Assembly: GCA_020850615.1 (NCBI GenBank)
Contig: JADZEI010000067.1
Coordinates: forward strand, 1 to 64,000
DNA: 64,000 nt
Reading direction: 5' to 3'
Source of the DNA: Dehalococcoidia bacterium
GTDB taxonomy: Bacteria > Chloroflexota > Dehalococcoidia > Tepidiformales > Tepidiformaceae
Shown: positions 8,580 through 16,579 of the stretch, in pieces
Layout: the number at the start of each line of letters is the position of its first letter
How positions within the stretch are numbered: position 1 is the first letter of the stretch
Program-made: the position numbers and the translations under genes
Notes under the pieces: model-generated
Seen by the model: only the letters and a program-made list of their open reading frames with translations
The model's database searches: none
Told to the model about the DNA's origin: nothing

Positions 8580-9494
8580 TCAGCCGAGAAAGATCATCGT
8601 GAAGAAGTGCCGCCCGTCGGCGCTGGTCACTTCGCCGATGCCGATCCGGTAGAAGTCGCCGGCGAGGATGTTGTCGCGGTGGGTCGGGCTGTTCATCAGC
8701 ATGTCCACGGCGCGTTCCACCGTCTCGCCCACGCCGTAGTTGTTCACCGCCAGGTTCTCGCCGGCCCAGGCGTAGCTGTAGCCGAAGTGCCGGAGCAGCT
8801 CCCAGTACATCGAGTAGCCATACGGGTCGACGTGGCCGAAGTAGCCCTGGTCGACCATCTGCTGCGAACGGATGCGCGCGACCTCGGTCAGGCCGGCGTC
8901 GAAGACGAAGGGTGCGAGTCCCGCCTCGGCCCGGCGCACGTTCACCGCCGCGACCATCTCCTGTTCGAGCGCCGCGTTCCCGCCCACGGCCTCGGGGATG
9001 TAGAAGTTCGGCCGTGCGGGCGCGGGTGCGGGAGCAGCCGGCTCAATCGCGCGCGACTCGACCACCGGCGGCGCGGGCGTTGCGACGGGCGGGGCCGCTG
9101 GGGCGGCAGCTGGCGCTTCGGCGATCGGCACGACCGGCTCGGCGGCGGGCTCGACGACCGCGGGCGCCTCGATCACGGGCGCGGGCGTGACGGCGGGCAT
9201 GGGCGGCTCCGCGCCCGGGTCGTAGTTCGGGATGAACCACGTCGGCACGTCGATCGCGGGCGCCACGGCGAGCTCCAGCGGCGCAGCCGCCTCGAGCGCG
9301 GGAGCCTGCACCGGCCGTACGGTCGCAGGCTGGAACCCCTCTGGCTCGTCGAAGAGCAGCGTCAGGCCGAGGCCGGCAGCTGCACCGGCAAGGAGCCCCG
9401 CCGCATACAGTGGCGCGAACCGCCCGGCCTTCCAGCCGCGGGCCGCCCCGGCCAGGTCGCGAAGCCGTGCCTGTTCGAAGACCGCCATCACCAC
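8580..9494 (-). CDS. CAP/SCP domain (YkwD-like) secreted or anchored protein
   Basis: The 304-residue product has a hydrophobic anchor at about residues 27-47, a long Pro/Ala-rich linker (about 50-165) and a C-terminal CAP domain. CAP signatures are EQEMVAAVNVRRAEAGL, GYFGHVDPYG, AGENLAV and SPTHRDNIL. Bacterial CAP proteins are extracellular; their activity is mostly unknown. The start is GTG 9494, with ATG 9488 possible. The low-complexity linker suggests the domain is held away from the membrane. Confidence 0.85.
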   Translation of the reverse strand: MVMAVFEQARLRDLAGAARGWKAGRFAPLYAAGLLAGAAAGLGLTLLFDEPEGFQPATVRPVQAPALEAAAPLELAVAPAIDVPTWFIPNYDPGAEPPMPAVTPAPVIEAPAVVEPAAEPVVPIAEAPAAAPAAPPVATPAPPVVESRAIEPAAPAPAPARPNFYIPEAVGGNAALEQEMVAAVNVRRAEAGLAPFVFDAGLTEVARIRSQQMVDQGYFGHVDPYGYSMYWELLRHFGYSYAWAGENLAVNNYGVGETVERAVDMLMNSPTHRDNILAGDFYRIGIGEVTSADGRHFFTMIFLG

Positions 9495-9667
9495 ACCCCG
9501 CGGGCCTCCACTGCTGGTGGCCCCTGTGTGGCAATTCGGCGCTCGCGCCGGCGGATCCGGTAGACGCGGGGGTCGCGAGGGTTACAGCTGCGGGACCCGG
9601 CCGGGGCGCGGTCCCCCGCTGTCCACCGCGGGTTGCGAGTGAGTGGCGGATGGGGTCAGGCGGGGAC

Positions 9668-9877
9668 TTACACGGCGATGCGGGCGGCTTCGGTCACCGG
9701 TGCGGGGATGGCTTCGCCGTCTTGCGCCAGCAGTTCGATGTGCATCTCGATCGCCTCGCGGATCCGGCGCTCGACTTCGTCGCGCGTCTTTGCGACGGCG
9801 TAGCAGCCAGGCAGGTCGGGTACGGAGGCTCCCCAGCTGCGCTCGCCGCGTTCGAAGAGGACGACATACTCAGTCAC
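9668..9877 (-). CDS. HicB-like antitoxin domain protein without a HicA partner
   Basis: The 69-residue product matches the compact HicB (UPF0150) fold: YVVLFERGERSWGASVPDLPGC, then a helical EVERRIREAIEMHIELL and a short tail without an added DNA-binding domain. The start is GTG 9877, within the end of the Dam methylase gene (8-base overlap), so translation is probably coupled. No HicA frame is found on either side. It may be an orphan antitoxin or a regulator that has lost its toxin. Confidence 0.8.
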   Translation of the reverse strand: MTEYVVLFERGERSWGASVPDLPGCYAVAKTRDEVERRIREAIEMHIELLAQDGEAIPAPVTEAARIAV

Positions 9878-10784
9878 GGCGCTGCTCCATGCCGGCCAGT
9901 GTAGCGCACACCTCGGCCCGCCCCAGGTTGCCGATGAGCAACTCGGCGATCGGCGCCCGGCCCGTGCCCTTCGAGTTGATCGCGCGCGACATCGTCACCT
10001 GGTCCAGCGTGTACCCCCGGCCGCCGTACAGCTCGCGGACCACTGGGTGGTCCGAATTCGAAAGCAACGCCGCAACGCCACGCGCGGTAAGCCGGTCGAA
10101 GGCGTCGCGCAGCCGCTCCTGCTCGGGGAGGCCGAAGCTCTCGCGTGTGTAGTTGGTGAACCGGGCGGTCGCGGTGAGTGGATAGTAGGGCGGGTCCAGG
10201 TAGACGAAGTCGCCCGGGCGGGCGGCCTCGCAGGCGGCTTCGAAGTCCTCCGCGTCCAGCTCGCAGTGGGCCAGCGCGGCGCTCGCCGCCCGCAGCCGCT
10301 CCTCGTGGAGGATGCGCGGCCGCTTGTAGCGCCCGTGGGGCACGTTGAACCGCCCCGAGCTGTTCACCCGGTACAACCCGTTGTACCCCGTCCGGTTGAG
10401 GAAGATCGTGCGGGCTGCCGCCTCGTCCGGGTCCGCCGGTACGCAGCCCCGGACGCTGTAGTACACCGCCGCGCGGCACTCCGGATCGTCCGCGAAGTAG
10501 CGCGCCTCCAGCACGCGCAGCGCGGCGACGACACCGTCTACTTCGTCGCGGACCGCGCGGTAGGTCGCGACCAGGTCGGCGTTGCCATCGGACAGCCGGG
10601 CAGCGAGCCCCGGGTGCAGCCGTTCGAGCGCGAAGAAGACCGCGCCGCCGCCGAGAAAGGGCTCGTGATACCGCCCGAAGGCCGCCGGCGCGCGGGCGAG
10701 GATCTCCGGCACCAGCTTCGCCTTGCCGCCAGCCCATTTCAGGAACGGTGCTGCCACGGGTGCATTGTCGCGGAGCGGGGCCAT
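9870..10784 (-). CDS. dam: Dam-family DNA adenine methyltransferase
   Basis: The 304-residue product has the Dam layout: FLKWAGGK (residues 14-21, AdoMet motif I), the EPFLGGGAVF segment, and DPPY at 197-200, the catalytic motif of N6-adenine methylases. GATC is the usual target of the family; specificity cannot be proved from sequence. The start is ATG 10784, because upstream of it the open frame has no family features. No restriction endonuclease is adjacent, so it looks solitary. It is divergent from the HTH/PIN pair and coupled to the orphan HicB. Confidence 0.88.
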   Translation of the reverse strand: MAPLRDNAPVAAPFLKWAGGKAKLVPEILARAPAAFGRYHEPFLGGGAVFFALERLHPGLAARLSDGNADLVATYRAVRDEVDGVVAALRVLEARYFADDPECRAAVYYSVRGCVPADPDEAAARTIFLNRTGYNGLYRVNSSGRFNVPHGRYKRPRILHEERLRAASAALAHCELDAEDFEAACEAARPGDFVYLDPPYYPLTATARFTNYTRESFGLPEQERLRDAFDRLTARGVAALLSNSDHPVVRELYGGRGYTLDQVTMSRAINSKGTGRAPIAELLIGNLGRAEVCATLAGMEQRRD

Positions 10785-10950
10785 GCCGTCGCCCCGCGTC
10801 GCCGGCGCGCCCGGGTTCCGCAAACTCGCGGCATGACCCAACCGCCATCCTGGCCGCGCACGCTGTATCCGAAGAAGGAGGCGTGGCGGTGCGAGCAGCT
10901 GTTGACGGGCTCCGGCCCGGGCTGCAACGCTTCCCAATGGAGGCGACACG

Positions 10951-11391
10951 ATGGTGATTCGCACAGTCGGCCCCGCCGACGTAGCACCCGAGGACACCGG
11001 CGACCTCGCCCGGCTGGGCCGGCTGCTGGCGCGGCATCCCGGCGGCGCATTGCTGGTCGGCGAAGATGGCGAACAGGTGAACCTGCCGCCGGCCCTCGCG
11101 GGGCTGCTTGTCGACGCCGCCCGCGCGCTCGAACACGGGGGTGGCGTTCGCCTCGAGGAACTCGGCGTGACCGTCACGGTGCATGAGGCGGCCGAGCTGC
11201 TCGACCTGACACCCGCCCGCGTGGTCGAGCTCCTCGATAGCGGGACGCTCCACGCGGCCGACAGCGTCCATGGTCCCGCGATCGCACTCGCAGACGTCCT
11301 CGCCTATCGCCCCGTCTGGTTCGCCGAACGGCGGGCGATCCTGGGCGACATGGTGCGCGAAGCCCAGGAAATGGGCCTCTACGACCTTTGA
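10951..11391 (+). CDS. Helix-turn-helix antitoxin paired with PIN toxin
   Basis: The 146-residue product carries an excisionase/MerR-like HTH at about residues 73-100 (VTVHEAAELLDLTPARVVELLDSG) preceded by an N-terminal domain with an LPPALAGLL helix. The start is ATG with GGAGG 7 bases upstream. The stop overlaps the TTG start of the PIN gene (TTGA), the standard arrangement of an antitoxin-toxin operon. Such HTH proteins bind their own promoter and neutralise the PIN nuclease. No antitoxin family name is assigned. Confidence 0.75.
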   Translation: MVIRTVGPADVAPEDTGDLARLGRLLARHPGGALLVGEDGEQVNLPPALAGLLVDAARALEHGGGVRLEELGVTVTVHEAAELLDLTPARVVELLDSGTLHAADSVHGPAIALADVLAYRPVWFAERRAILGDMVREAQEMGLYDL

Positions 11392-11942
11392 GGCGCCGCG
11401 CCGTCCTGGATGCCAACTGCCTGTTTGGCATCACTGGGACCGACCTGCTCCTCCGGCTCGCTGAAGCCGATCTGTTCGAACCCCTCTGGAGCAAGCGGAT
11501 CCTCGACGAAGCGTTCAACGCCCTCCGTCGGAGAGGCCTGCAATCGGACGGGCTCGCGCGCCGGAGGGCCGCCATGGAGAGCGCATTCCCGCTTGCTGTG
11601 GTGGATGGCCGCGCGTTCATCGACCAGGTGCCTCCGGGCGTCGACCAGGCTGACCGGCATGTCGTGGCGACCGCCATCGCTGCCGGGGCAGGAACGATCG
11701 TCACCGATAACGTCCGCCACTTCGCCCCAGACGAGTTAAGCAGTCACAGGATTGCGGTGACTACGCTCGACGGCTTCCTCGGTGCGATGTTCGACGCGGA
11801 CCAAAATGTGGTGATCGCGGCGGTCAGATCGCAAGCCGCCGACACGCGCAACCCGCCCCTGGACGTCACGGAGCTCACCGACCGCCTCGCGCGCGTCGCG
11901 CCCGCATTCGCGGCGCGGATGCGCGAATCCCTCGGCCAGTAG
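11388..11942 (+). CDS. PIN domain ribonuclease toxin
   Basis: The 184-residue product shows PIN acidic residues Asp8 (VLDAN), Glu41 (DEAFNAL), Asp89 (DQADRHVVATAI) and Asp107 (VTDNVRHF), consistent with a Mg-dependent RNase. It is longer than classic VapC because of a C-terminal helical extension (about 140-184), as in the PIN_3/COG1569-like branch. The TTG start at 11388 overlaps the antitoxin stop by 4 bases. With its upstream HTH partner it forms a complete type II toxin-antitoxin locus. Confidence 0.82.
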   Translation: MRRRAVLDANCLFGITGTDLLLRLAEADLFEPLWSKRILDEAFNALRRRGLQSDGLARRRAAMESAFPLAVVDGRAFIDQVPPGVDQADRHVVATAIAAGAGTIVTDNVRHFAPDELSSHRIAVTTLDGFLGAMFDADQNVVIAAVRSQAADTRNPPLDVTELTDRLARVAPAFAARMRESLGQ

Positions 11943-11978
11943 CACCGCGAGCGCCCCGCGGGCGTAGAATCCCGCGCC

Positions 11979-12878
11979 ATGAAGGACTACCTCGATATCC
12001 TCCCCATCAAGAAGGACCGGCACGCCATCATCCAGCTCAACCGGCCGGAGAAGATGAACGCGCTCAGCCACAACCTCCGCGCCGAGCTGTTCGACTGCCT
12101 CAAGGACTTCGAGCTCGACCCCGAGGTCAAGGTCATCATCATCCGCGGCTCCGGGCGGGCGTTCAGCGCCGGCTACGACCTCTCCGGCATCTCCCAGACC
12201 CAGGACGACCGCGACTACGTCGAAAAGCGCAGCGGGCTCCCGAACGTCGGGCCGATCCACCCGGGCCAGGGGCAGTGGCCGCAGCATCTCCTCAGCGGCT
12301 ACTGGCAGATCTGGGAGCTGACCAAGCCGGTTATCTCGCAGGTGCACGGCTTCTGCCTCGCCGGCGGCACCGAGCTCGCCACCATGTGCGACCTCATGTT
12401 CGTCGCCGAAGACGCCATCATCGGCTACCCGCCCGTCCGCGCGATGACGCCGGTCGACATCGCCTACCACCCCTGGAACATGCACCAGAAGAAGGTGCGC
12501 GAGCTGCTCTACACCGGCGACAGCGTGAGCGGCCGGGAAGCGGTCGAGATCGGCTGGGCGAACCGCGCCGTGCCAGTCGACCAGCTCTGCGCCGTGACCG
12601 AGGCGTTCGCCGAGCGCATCGCCAACATCGACAGCCCGATGCTCCAGATGACCAAGCGGCAGGTGAACCGCGTCTACGAGATCATGGGCATCCGCACGGC
12701 CATGGCCGTCGGCGCCGACATCCAGGAGCTCGGCCGCGCCCGGCCCGGCGGCGCGGAGTTCGGCCGCATCGCCCGCGAGAAGGGGCTCAAGGCCGCGCTC
12801 GACTGGCGCGACAGCCCGTTCGGGGACTACGGCACCGCGCCCAAGGATGCGCCGAAGCCTGCCGGCGCCGCCTGGTGA
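11979..12878 (+). CDS. Enoyl-CoA hydratase/isomerase family protein (crotonase)
   Basis: The 299-residue crotonase-fold product has RPEKMNALS near the N-terminus, the oxyanion segments RAFSAGYDLSG and CLAGGTELATMCDL, and a C-terminal helical part. It is likely to act on an acyl-CoA in fatty-acid or aromatic degradation; the exact substrate is unclear. The position usually held by catalytic Glu is not obvious, so isomerase, hydratase or other crotonase chemistry is possible. A TAGAAT box sits 8 bases before ATG (leaderless type). It overlaps the thioesterase gene by 4 bases. Confidence 0.85.
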   Translation: MKDYLDILPIKKDRHAIIQLNRPEKMNALSHNLRAELFDCLKDFELDPEVKVIIIRGSGRAFSAGYDLSGISQTQDDRDYVEKRSGLPNVGPIHPGQGQWPQHLLSGYWQIWELTKPVISQVHGFCLAGGTELATMCDLMFVAEDAIIGYPPVRAMTPVDIAYHPWNMHQKKVRELLYTGDSVSGREAVEIGWANRAVPVDQLCAVTEAFAERIANIDSPMLQMTKRQVNRVYEIMGIRTAMAVGADIQELGRARPGGAEFGRIAREKGLKAALDWRDSPFGDYGTAPKDAPKPAGAAW

Positions 12879-13330
12879 GCCACCAGGTGCCACCGAAGTT
12901 CGCGGACCCGGTGGACTTCCCGCGCGACAAGCGGGAGTTCGATGGATTCCCGCTGCACCGCGCCCTCGGGCTCACGCTCGAAGAGCTCCGGCCCGGGTTC
13001 GCCCGCGTCGCCATCGCCGCCTCGCCCGTCACCATGGGCGGGGTCGGCGGGAGCGTCCACGGCGGCGTGCTCGCAGCGGTCGTCGACATCGTGATGCTCG
13101 AAGCGCTGGCGAAGATGTTCGAACCGGGCGAACAGCCCGCGGGCACCGCCGACCTGAACATCACCTACATGCGCCCGGCACTCGGAAACACGGTGTTCGC
13201 GGAGGCGATCGTCCTCAAGAAGGGCCGCTCGCTGATCGTGACCGAGGTGAGCATCCTCGACGACGAAGGCCGCCTCTGCGCGAAGGGCCGGACGCTGTAC
13301 TCGGTCCGCCAGCCAGCGGCGAAGGCCTGA
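12875..13330 (+). CDS. PaaI-type hotdog thioesterase
   Basis: The 151-residue hotdog-fold product has the PaaI signature GGSVHGGVLAAVVDIVMLEAL (VHGG loop plus Asp) and a C-terminal strand region KGRSLIVTEVSILDDEGRL. It would hydrolyse acyl-CoA esters. The start is GTG 12875 inside the crotonase stop (GTGA). The open frame extends far upstream, but only as a shadow of that gene. Coupling suggests it releases the product of, or relieves CoA trapping by, the same acyl-CoA pathway. Confidence 0.85.
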   Translation: MSHQVPPKFADPVDFPRDKREFDGFPLHRALGLTLEELRPGFARVAIAASPVTMGGVGGSVHGGVLAAVVDIVMLEALAKMFEPGEQPAGTADLNITYMRPALGNTVFAEAIVLKKGRSLIVTEVSILDDEGRLCAKGRTLYSVRQPAAKA

Positions 13331-13336
13331 CCGGCG

Positions 13337-14710
13337 CTACTTGAAGCCGAGCAAAGCCTTCATGCGCGGCTCGGCGCGGATGGCACGGACGACGCTGGCG
13401 GCGAACACCGCCAGCGCCAGCCACGCGAGCACGCCCGCCGCGGCCGCGAGGTGCATCCGCCCGTCTGTGTCCATGTGGTCGAAGGCGAGGCCCGCGCCCA
13501 CCCGCAGCACCACGGCTGCGACGAGCAGCCACAACGGCGCGCGTTCGAACAGCCGCGTGCTCCCCGGCTCCGCCCGTTCGAGCGCGAACACCGGCGCGAC
13601 CAGCCGCGCCATGCCGATGATGAGCATCGTGATCATGCCGAGCCCGAAGGCGTGCCGGGCGGCATCCCGAGCGCCGAAGGCCTCGAACTCGCCCGTGCCG
13701 AGCGTGCGTGCGCCGGCGTAGGCGACGAGCACGCCCGCGACGACCGTGACTACGTTCGCCGCGAGCACGTAGTGCGACGCCTGGCGCGCCCTCGGACGCA
13801 GCCGGTGCGCCGTGCCCCAAACTGAGCCCGCGACGGGCGCCAGCCAGCAGCTCGCAACCCCGGCAGCGAGCAGCCCAGCGCCCTGGAGCCGCTGCGCCGC
13901 CACATCCGGCAGGTCGAGCAGCGAGACCAGAATGAGCAGCGTCCCGCCGTTCAGCAGCAGGCCCGGCGCCAGCGCCGCCCGCACGGACGGCGTCTTGCGG
14001 CCGAAGAACACCGGCACGCTGCGGCTCTGCACGCCCCAGACGAAATTCGCAACGGCGCCGAAGGTCACGATCCAGGTCAGCGGCTCGTCGAAGGTCGCCG
14101 GGGTGTAGCGCGCGTTGTCCGCTGCGCGAAAGCCCGCCACGACGGTGAGCACGGCCCAGGCCGCCCACCACGCCGCCCCCGCGAAGGCGAAGTAGCGCCA
14201 CGGTTCGCGCTTGCGGCGGCCCTTTGCCAGCGTCACCGCGAGCACGGCCGCGACGGCGAGCGAACCAGCTCCGCTGAGCAGACCCGCGACTACGAGGAGC
14301 ACCTCGCCGGGCCTGCCCGTGATGGCGGGCTGCGCGACCGTCCGCAGAACCACGCCCGCAAGCAGGAGCACCAGGACCGGCAACGTCACGGTGCGGCGGA
14401 TCGGCTGGCGGCCGGCGAACCGCGGGATGAGCCGCATCGCCATTCCCGCGACGAACAGCCCGGCGAAGCCCTGGAGCTGCGCCCAGCCGTGCGCCTGGGT
14501 GAGCTGCGGCGTGCGCTCCTCCCAGGGGAGCACGCCCGTTATGGCAAGCGGCAGCAGCACCGCGAGCAGGAACCCGCCGGCCAGCGCCATCACCAGCGCC
14601 CCGCCGATGTAGCCCAGGTACGAGCGGTCCTCGACCGCAGGCACCGTCTCGGCGCTCTTCACCGTCGGGGGTTCGAGCTGGAGGTCGTCCTGGCCACGCG
14701 GTCGGGTCAC
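13337..14710 (-). CDS. NnrS family heme/copper membrane protein
   Basis: The 457-residue product has roughly 12 transmembrane segments. It matches NnrS by the helix containing AHGWAQLQGFAGLF and GMAMRLIPRF and by later RHAFGLGMITMLIIGMARL. NnrS proteins contain heme and copper and are linked to nitric-oxide stress protection in denitrifiers. No other nitrogen-oxide gene is present, so an NO-stress role is inferred from family alone. The start is GTG 14710, with TAGCGT 6 bases upstream and no ribosome site, another leaderless candidate. Confidence 0.82.
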   Translation of the reverse strand: MTRPRGQDDLQLEPPTVKSAETVPAVEDRSYLGYIGGALVMALAGGFLLAVLLPLAITGVLPWEERTPQLTQAHGWAQLQGFAGLFVAGMAMRLIPRFAGRQPIRRTVTLPVLVLLLAGVVLRTVAQPAITGRPGEVLLVVAGLLSGAGSLAVAAVLAVTLAKGRRKREPWRYFAFAGAAWWAAWAVLTVVAGFRAADNARYTPATFDEPLTWIVTFGAVANFVWGVQSRSVPVFFGRKTPSVRAALAPGLLLNGGTLLILVSLLDLPDVAAQRLQGAGLLAAGVASCWLAPVAGSVWGTAHRLRPRARQASHYVLAANVVTVVAGVLVAYAGARTLGTGEFEAFGARDAARHAFGLGMITMLIIGMARLVAPVFALERAEPGSTRLFERAPLWLLVAAVVLRVGAGLAFDHMDTDGRMHLAAAAGVLAWLALAVFAASVVRAIRAEPRMKALLGFK

Positions 14711-15044
14711 ACAGCCACGCTACCCCGCTTCGCCGCCGCGGGGAATGGCACGGGGTAGGCGCCGCAGCACCCTCACCCTCCCGGCCTCCCTCTCCCCTGC
14801 GGGGGAGAGGGAGGAGAAGGGGCGTTCCGACTGCCGGCCGCCGCCATTCTCCGGGACGCAACTGCCTCCCCTCTCCGCGCACGGGAGACACGATGGCTAA
14901 GGGCCAGGATGGCGGATGAAAATCGAATTCCGTCAGCGAGATTCGACAGATAACGAATACGGATTCCAGACACCACGCGGCTATTTTCAGAGCAGAGGGG
15001 CCGGGGGTGAGGGACGCCGCGTCACTCTCCCCTCGCCGTTCGCC
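14711..15044. other. Intergenic region with one repeat and an AT-richer patch
   Basis: The first part holds the REP-like hairpin at 14770-14820. Bases about 14915-14990 are markedly AT-richer than the surroundings. I see no gene, tRNA or convincing terminator. Confidence 0.5.
14770..14820. repeat. G/C-rich palindromic repeat
   Basis: CCCTCACCCTCCCGGC followed by the hairpin CCCTCTCCCC-TG-CGGGGGAGAGGG (14788-14811). It is related to the copies at 4, 110, 39411, 53438 and 59929. Confidence 0.65.
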
Positions 15045-15398
15045 TCAGTACAGCCCCTCGCCGGCGAGCTTCTCCCGCCAGAGCGCTTCCAGCGTGCCCA
15101 GCTCGTCCCGCACCTGGGCCGGCGTCATCTCGGTGGTGACGAGCACGGTTTCGAGCACTTCCAGAGCGAACGCGTCCATGCCGTACTCGCGGACGTCCTT
15201 CACCAGCCGCTGGTCGAGCGCGCCCGTGCTGTTCGAGCTCTGCGCGAAGGCGAACCGGTTCTGGATCGCGCCGGTGTTCGTCGTCGTGCCGATGAGCGAC
15301 CGGCCAGTCTGCCGGTTCACGATGCGATAGACGGCCGCATCGGTCCGCGCGGACTTGTATTCGCGCACGGCTTCCCGCCGCTGGCTTCGATCCTGCAT
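15045..15398 (-). CDS. GIY-YIG nuclease family protein
   Basis: The 117-residue product shows a diverged GIY-YIG fold: AVYRIVNRQTGRSLIG stands for the GIY...YIG strands, followed by an Arg-containing helix (IQNRFAFAQ) and a C-terminal LEALWREKL helix typical of short stand-alone family members. Catalytic competence is uncertain because the canonical tyrosines are partly replaced. It is a single gene between an intergenic repeat region and tesB, with no obvious partner. Confidence 0.7.
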   Translation of the reverse strand: MQDRSQRREAVREYKSARTDAAVYRIVNRQTGRSLIGTTTNTGAIQNRFAFAQSSNSTGALDQRLVKDVREYGMDAFALEVLETVLVTTEMTPAQVRDELGTLEALWREKLAGEGLY

Positions 15399-15459
15399 GG
15401 GCGTCCCTCCCTGCAGGACAGGCTACGCGTTCGGGGGCAGTCCTGCGACCCGCCGGGCG

Positions 15460-16317
15460 CTACCGCGTCGCGAACAGCGGCGGCGACTGGCGGAACAGGC
15501 TCTCCTGCGCCACCGAGGCGACGCGCACGCCCTCGCGGTTCCAGATGCCGCCCCAGATGAGCGCCCGGGCGTTGTGTCCTGCCGGGCTCTCCGTGACGTA
15601 CAGCAGCCAGTCGTCGTAGCGCGGCGGGTGGTGCCACCAGATCGAGTGGTCCAGGCTCGCGCTCGTCGGGTGCCAGCCGCCATAGGCCGCTCCCACGGTC
15701 GCGATCATCCCGCTGTCGGTCATGTAGGCGATGGTCGCGGCGTGGAGCAGCGGGTCTTCCGGCAGCGGCGCCCACGGCCGCGTCCAGACCGCGCGCTCCG
15801 GCAGCTCGTCGAGCGGGCTCGCGGTGTTGCGCGGCCCGGCGGCGCGGATCTCGATCGGCGGGTTCCAGCGCTTGCGGTTGGCCGCGGGCGGCGGCGACGG
15901 CAGCGTCTCCCACCACGGCACCTGGCCCTCGGGGCCGGGCACGTCCGGCATGCGCTCCTGGTGGTTCAGGCCCTCTTCGCCCACGGTGAACCCGACCGAT
16001 GCCTCGAAGATCGCGTCGCCGCCCTGGTAGGCCGTCACCCGGCGGGTGAGGAACGTGCGCCCTTCGCGGATGCGCTCGACGCCGTACTCCACGGGCATCG
16101 CGGGCTTGCCGGCGCGCAGGAAGTACGAATGGAGCGAGTGGATGTTGCCCTTCGCCACGGTCTTGCCGGCGGCGACGACGGACTGGGCGAGGATGAGCCC
16201 GCCGAAGAGGCGGCCCTCCTCCTGGTCGGTCTCGGCGCGGTAGTGGTCTTCGTCGATCGGCTTGAGGTCGAGGATCTCGATGAGCCGTTCGACGGCACGG
16301 ATATCTTCTTCGGCCAT
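15460..16317 (-). CDS. tesB: Acyl-CoA thioesterase II (TesB)
   Basis: The 285-residue double-hotdog protein carries the TesB signatures RLFGGLILAQS, SLHSYFLRAG and, in the second domain, TDSGMI and SLDHSIWWH (catalytic Asp and Thr/Gln region). It hydrolyses medium- and long-chain acyl-CoAs. The start is ATG 16317 (MAEEDI); the frame is open further upstream but has no family similarity. No cofactor is needed. Together with the crotonases and the PaaI enzyme it points to active acyl-CoA turnover. Confidence 0.9.
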   Translation of the reverse strand: MAEEDIRAVERLIEILDLKPIDEDHYRAETDQEEGRLFGGLILAQSVVAAGKTVAKGNIHSLHSYFLRAGKPAMPVEYGVERIREGRTFLTRRVTAYQGGDAIFEASVGFTVGEEGLNHQERMPDVPGPEGQVPWWETLPSPPPAANRKRWNPPIEIRAAGPRNTASPLDELPERAVWTRPWAPLPEDPLLHAATIAYMTDSGMIATVGAAYGGWHPTSASLDHSIWWHHPPRYDDWLLYVTESPAGHNARALIWGGIWNREGVRVASVAQESLFRQSPPLFATR

Positions 16318-16424
16318 GGGGTAGCGGTTCGCGCCGCGCGTGCGGTCGCAGCCGCGTTGCCTCCCGGGGTGGTGTGTGTGTCCAGTGTAGGGCGCGGGAT
16401 GCGAAGGCGGTATGGGAGGCGGGG

Positions 16425-16452
16425 GGTTCACGGTTCACGATTCACGGTTCAC
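16425..16452. repeat. Heptamer tandem repeat GGTTCAC x4
   Basis: Four contiguous 7-base units, GGTTCAC, GGTTCAC, GATTCAC and GGTTCAC, lie in the 262-base gap between tesB and the M3 peptidase gene. The unit length is shared with other intergenic arrays of this window although the sequence differs. No gene is visible elsewhere in this gap. Confidence 0.8.
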
Positions 16453-16579
16453 GCGGGTTTGGGGCCGGGTGGAGCGCTGCGCGGGACGTGGCCGCCGGGC
16501 GGAGAAGCCCTGCGTGCCAAAGGCACCGTGGCGGCTGCGCTTCCGGTACGCTGGCGGGACCACCGACCGGGAGCTGCCC

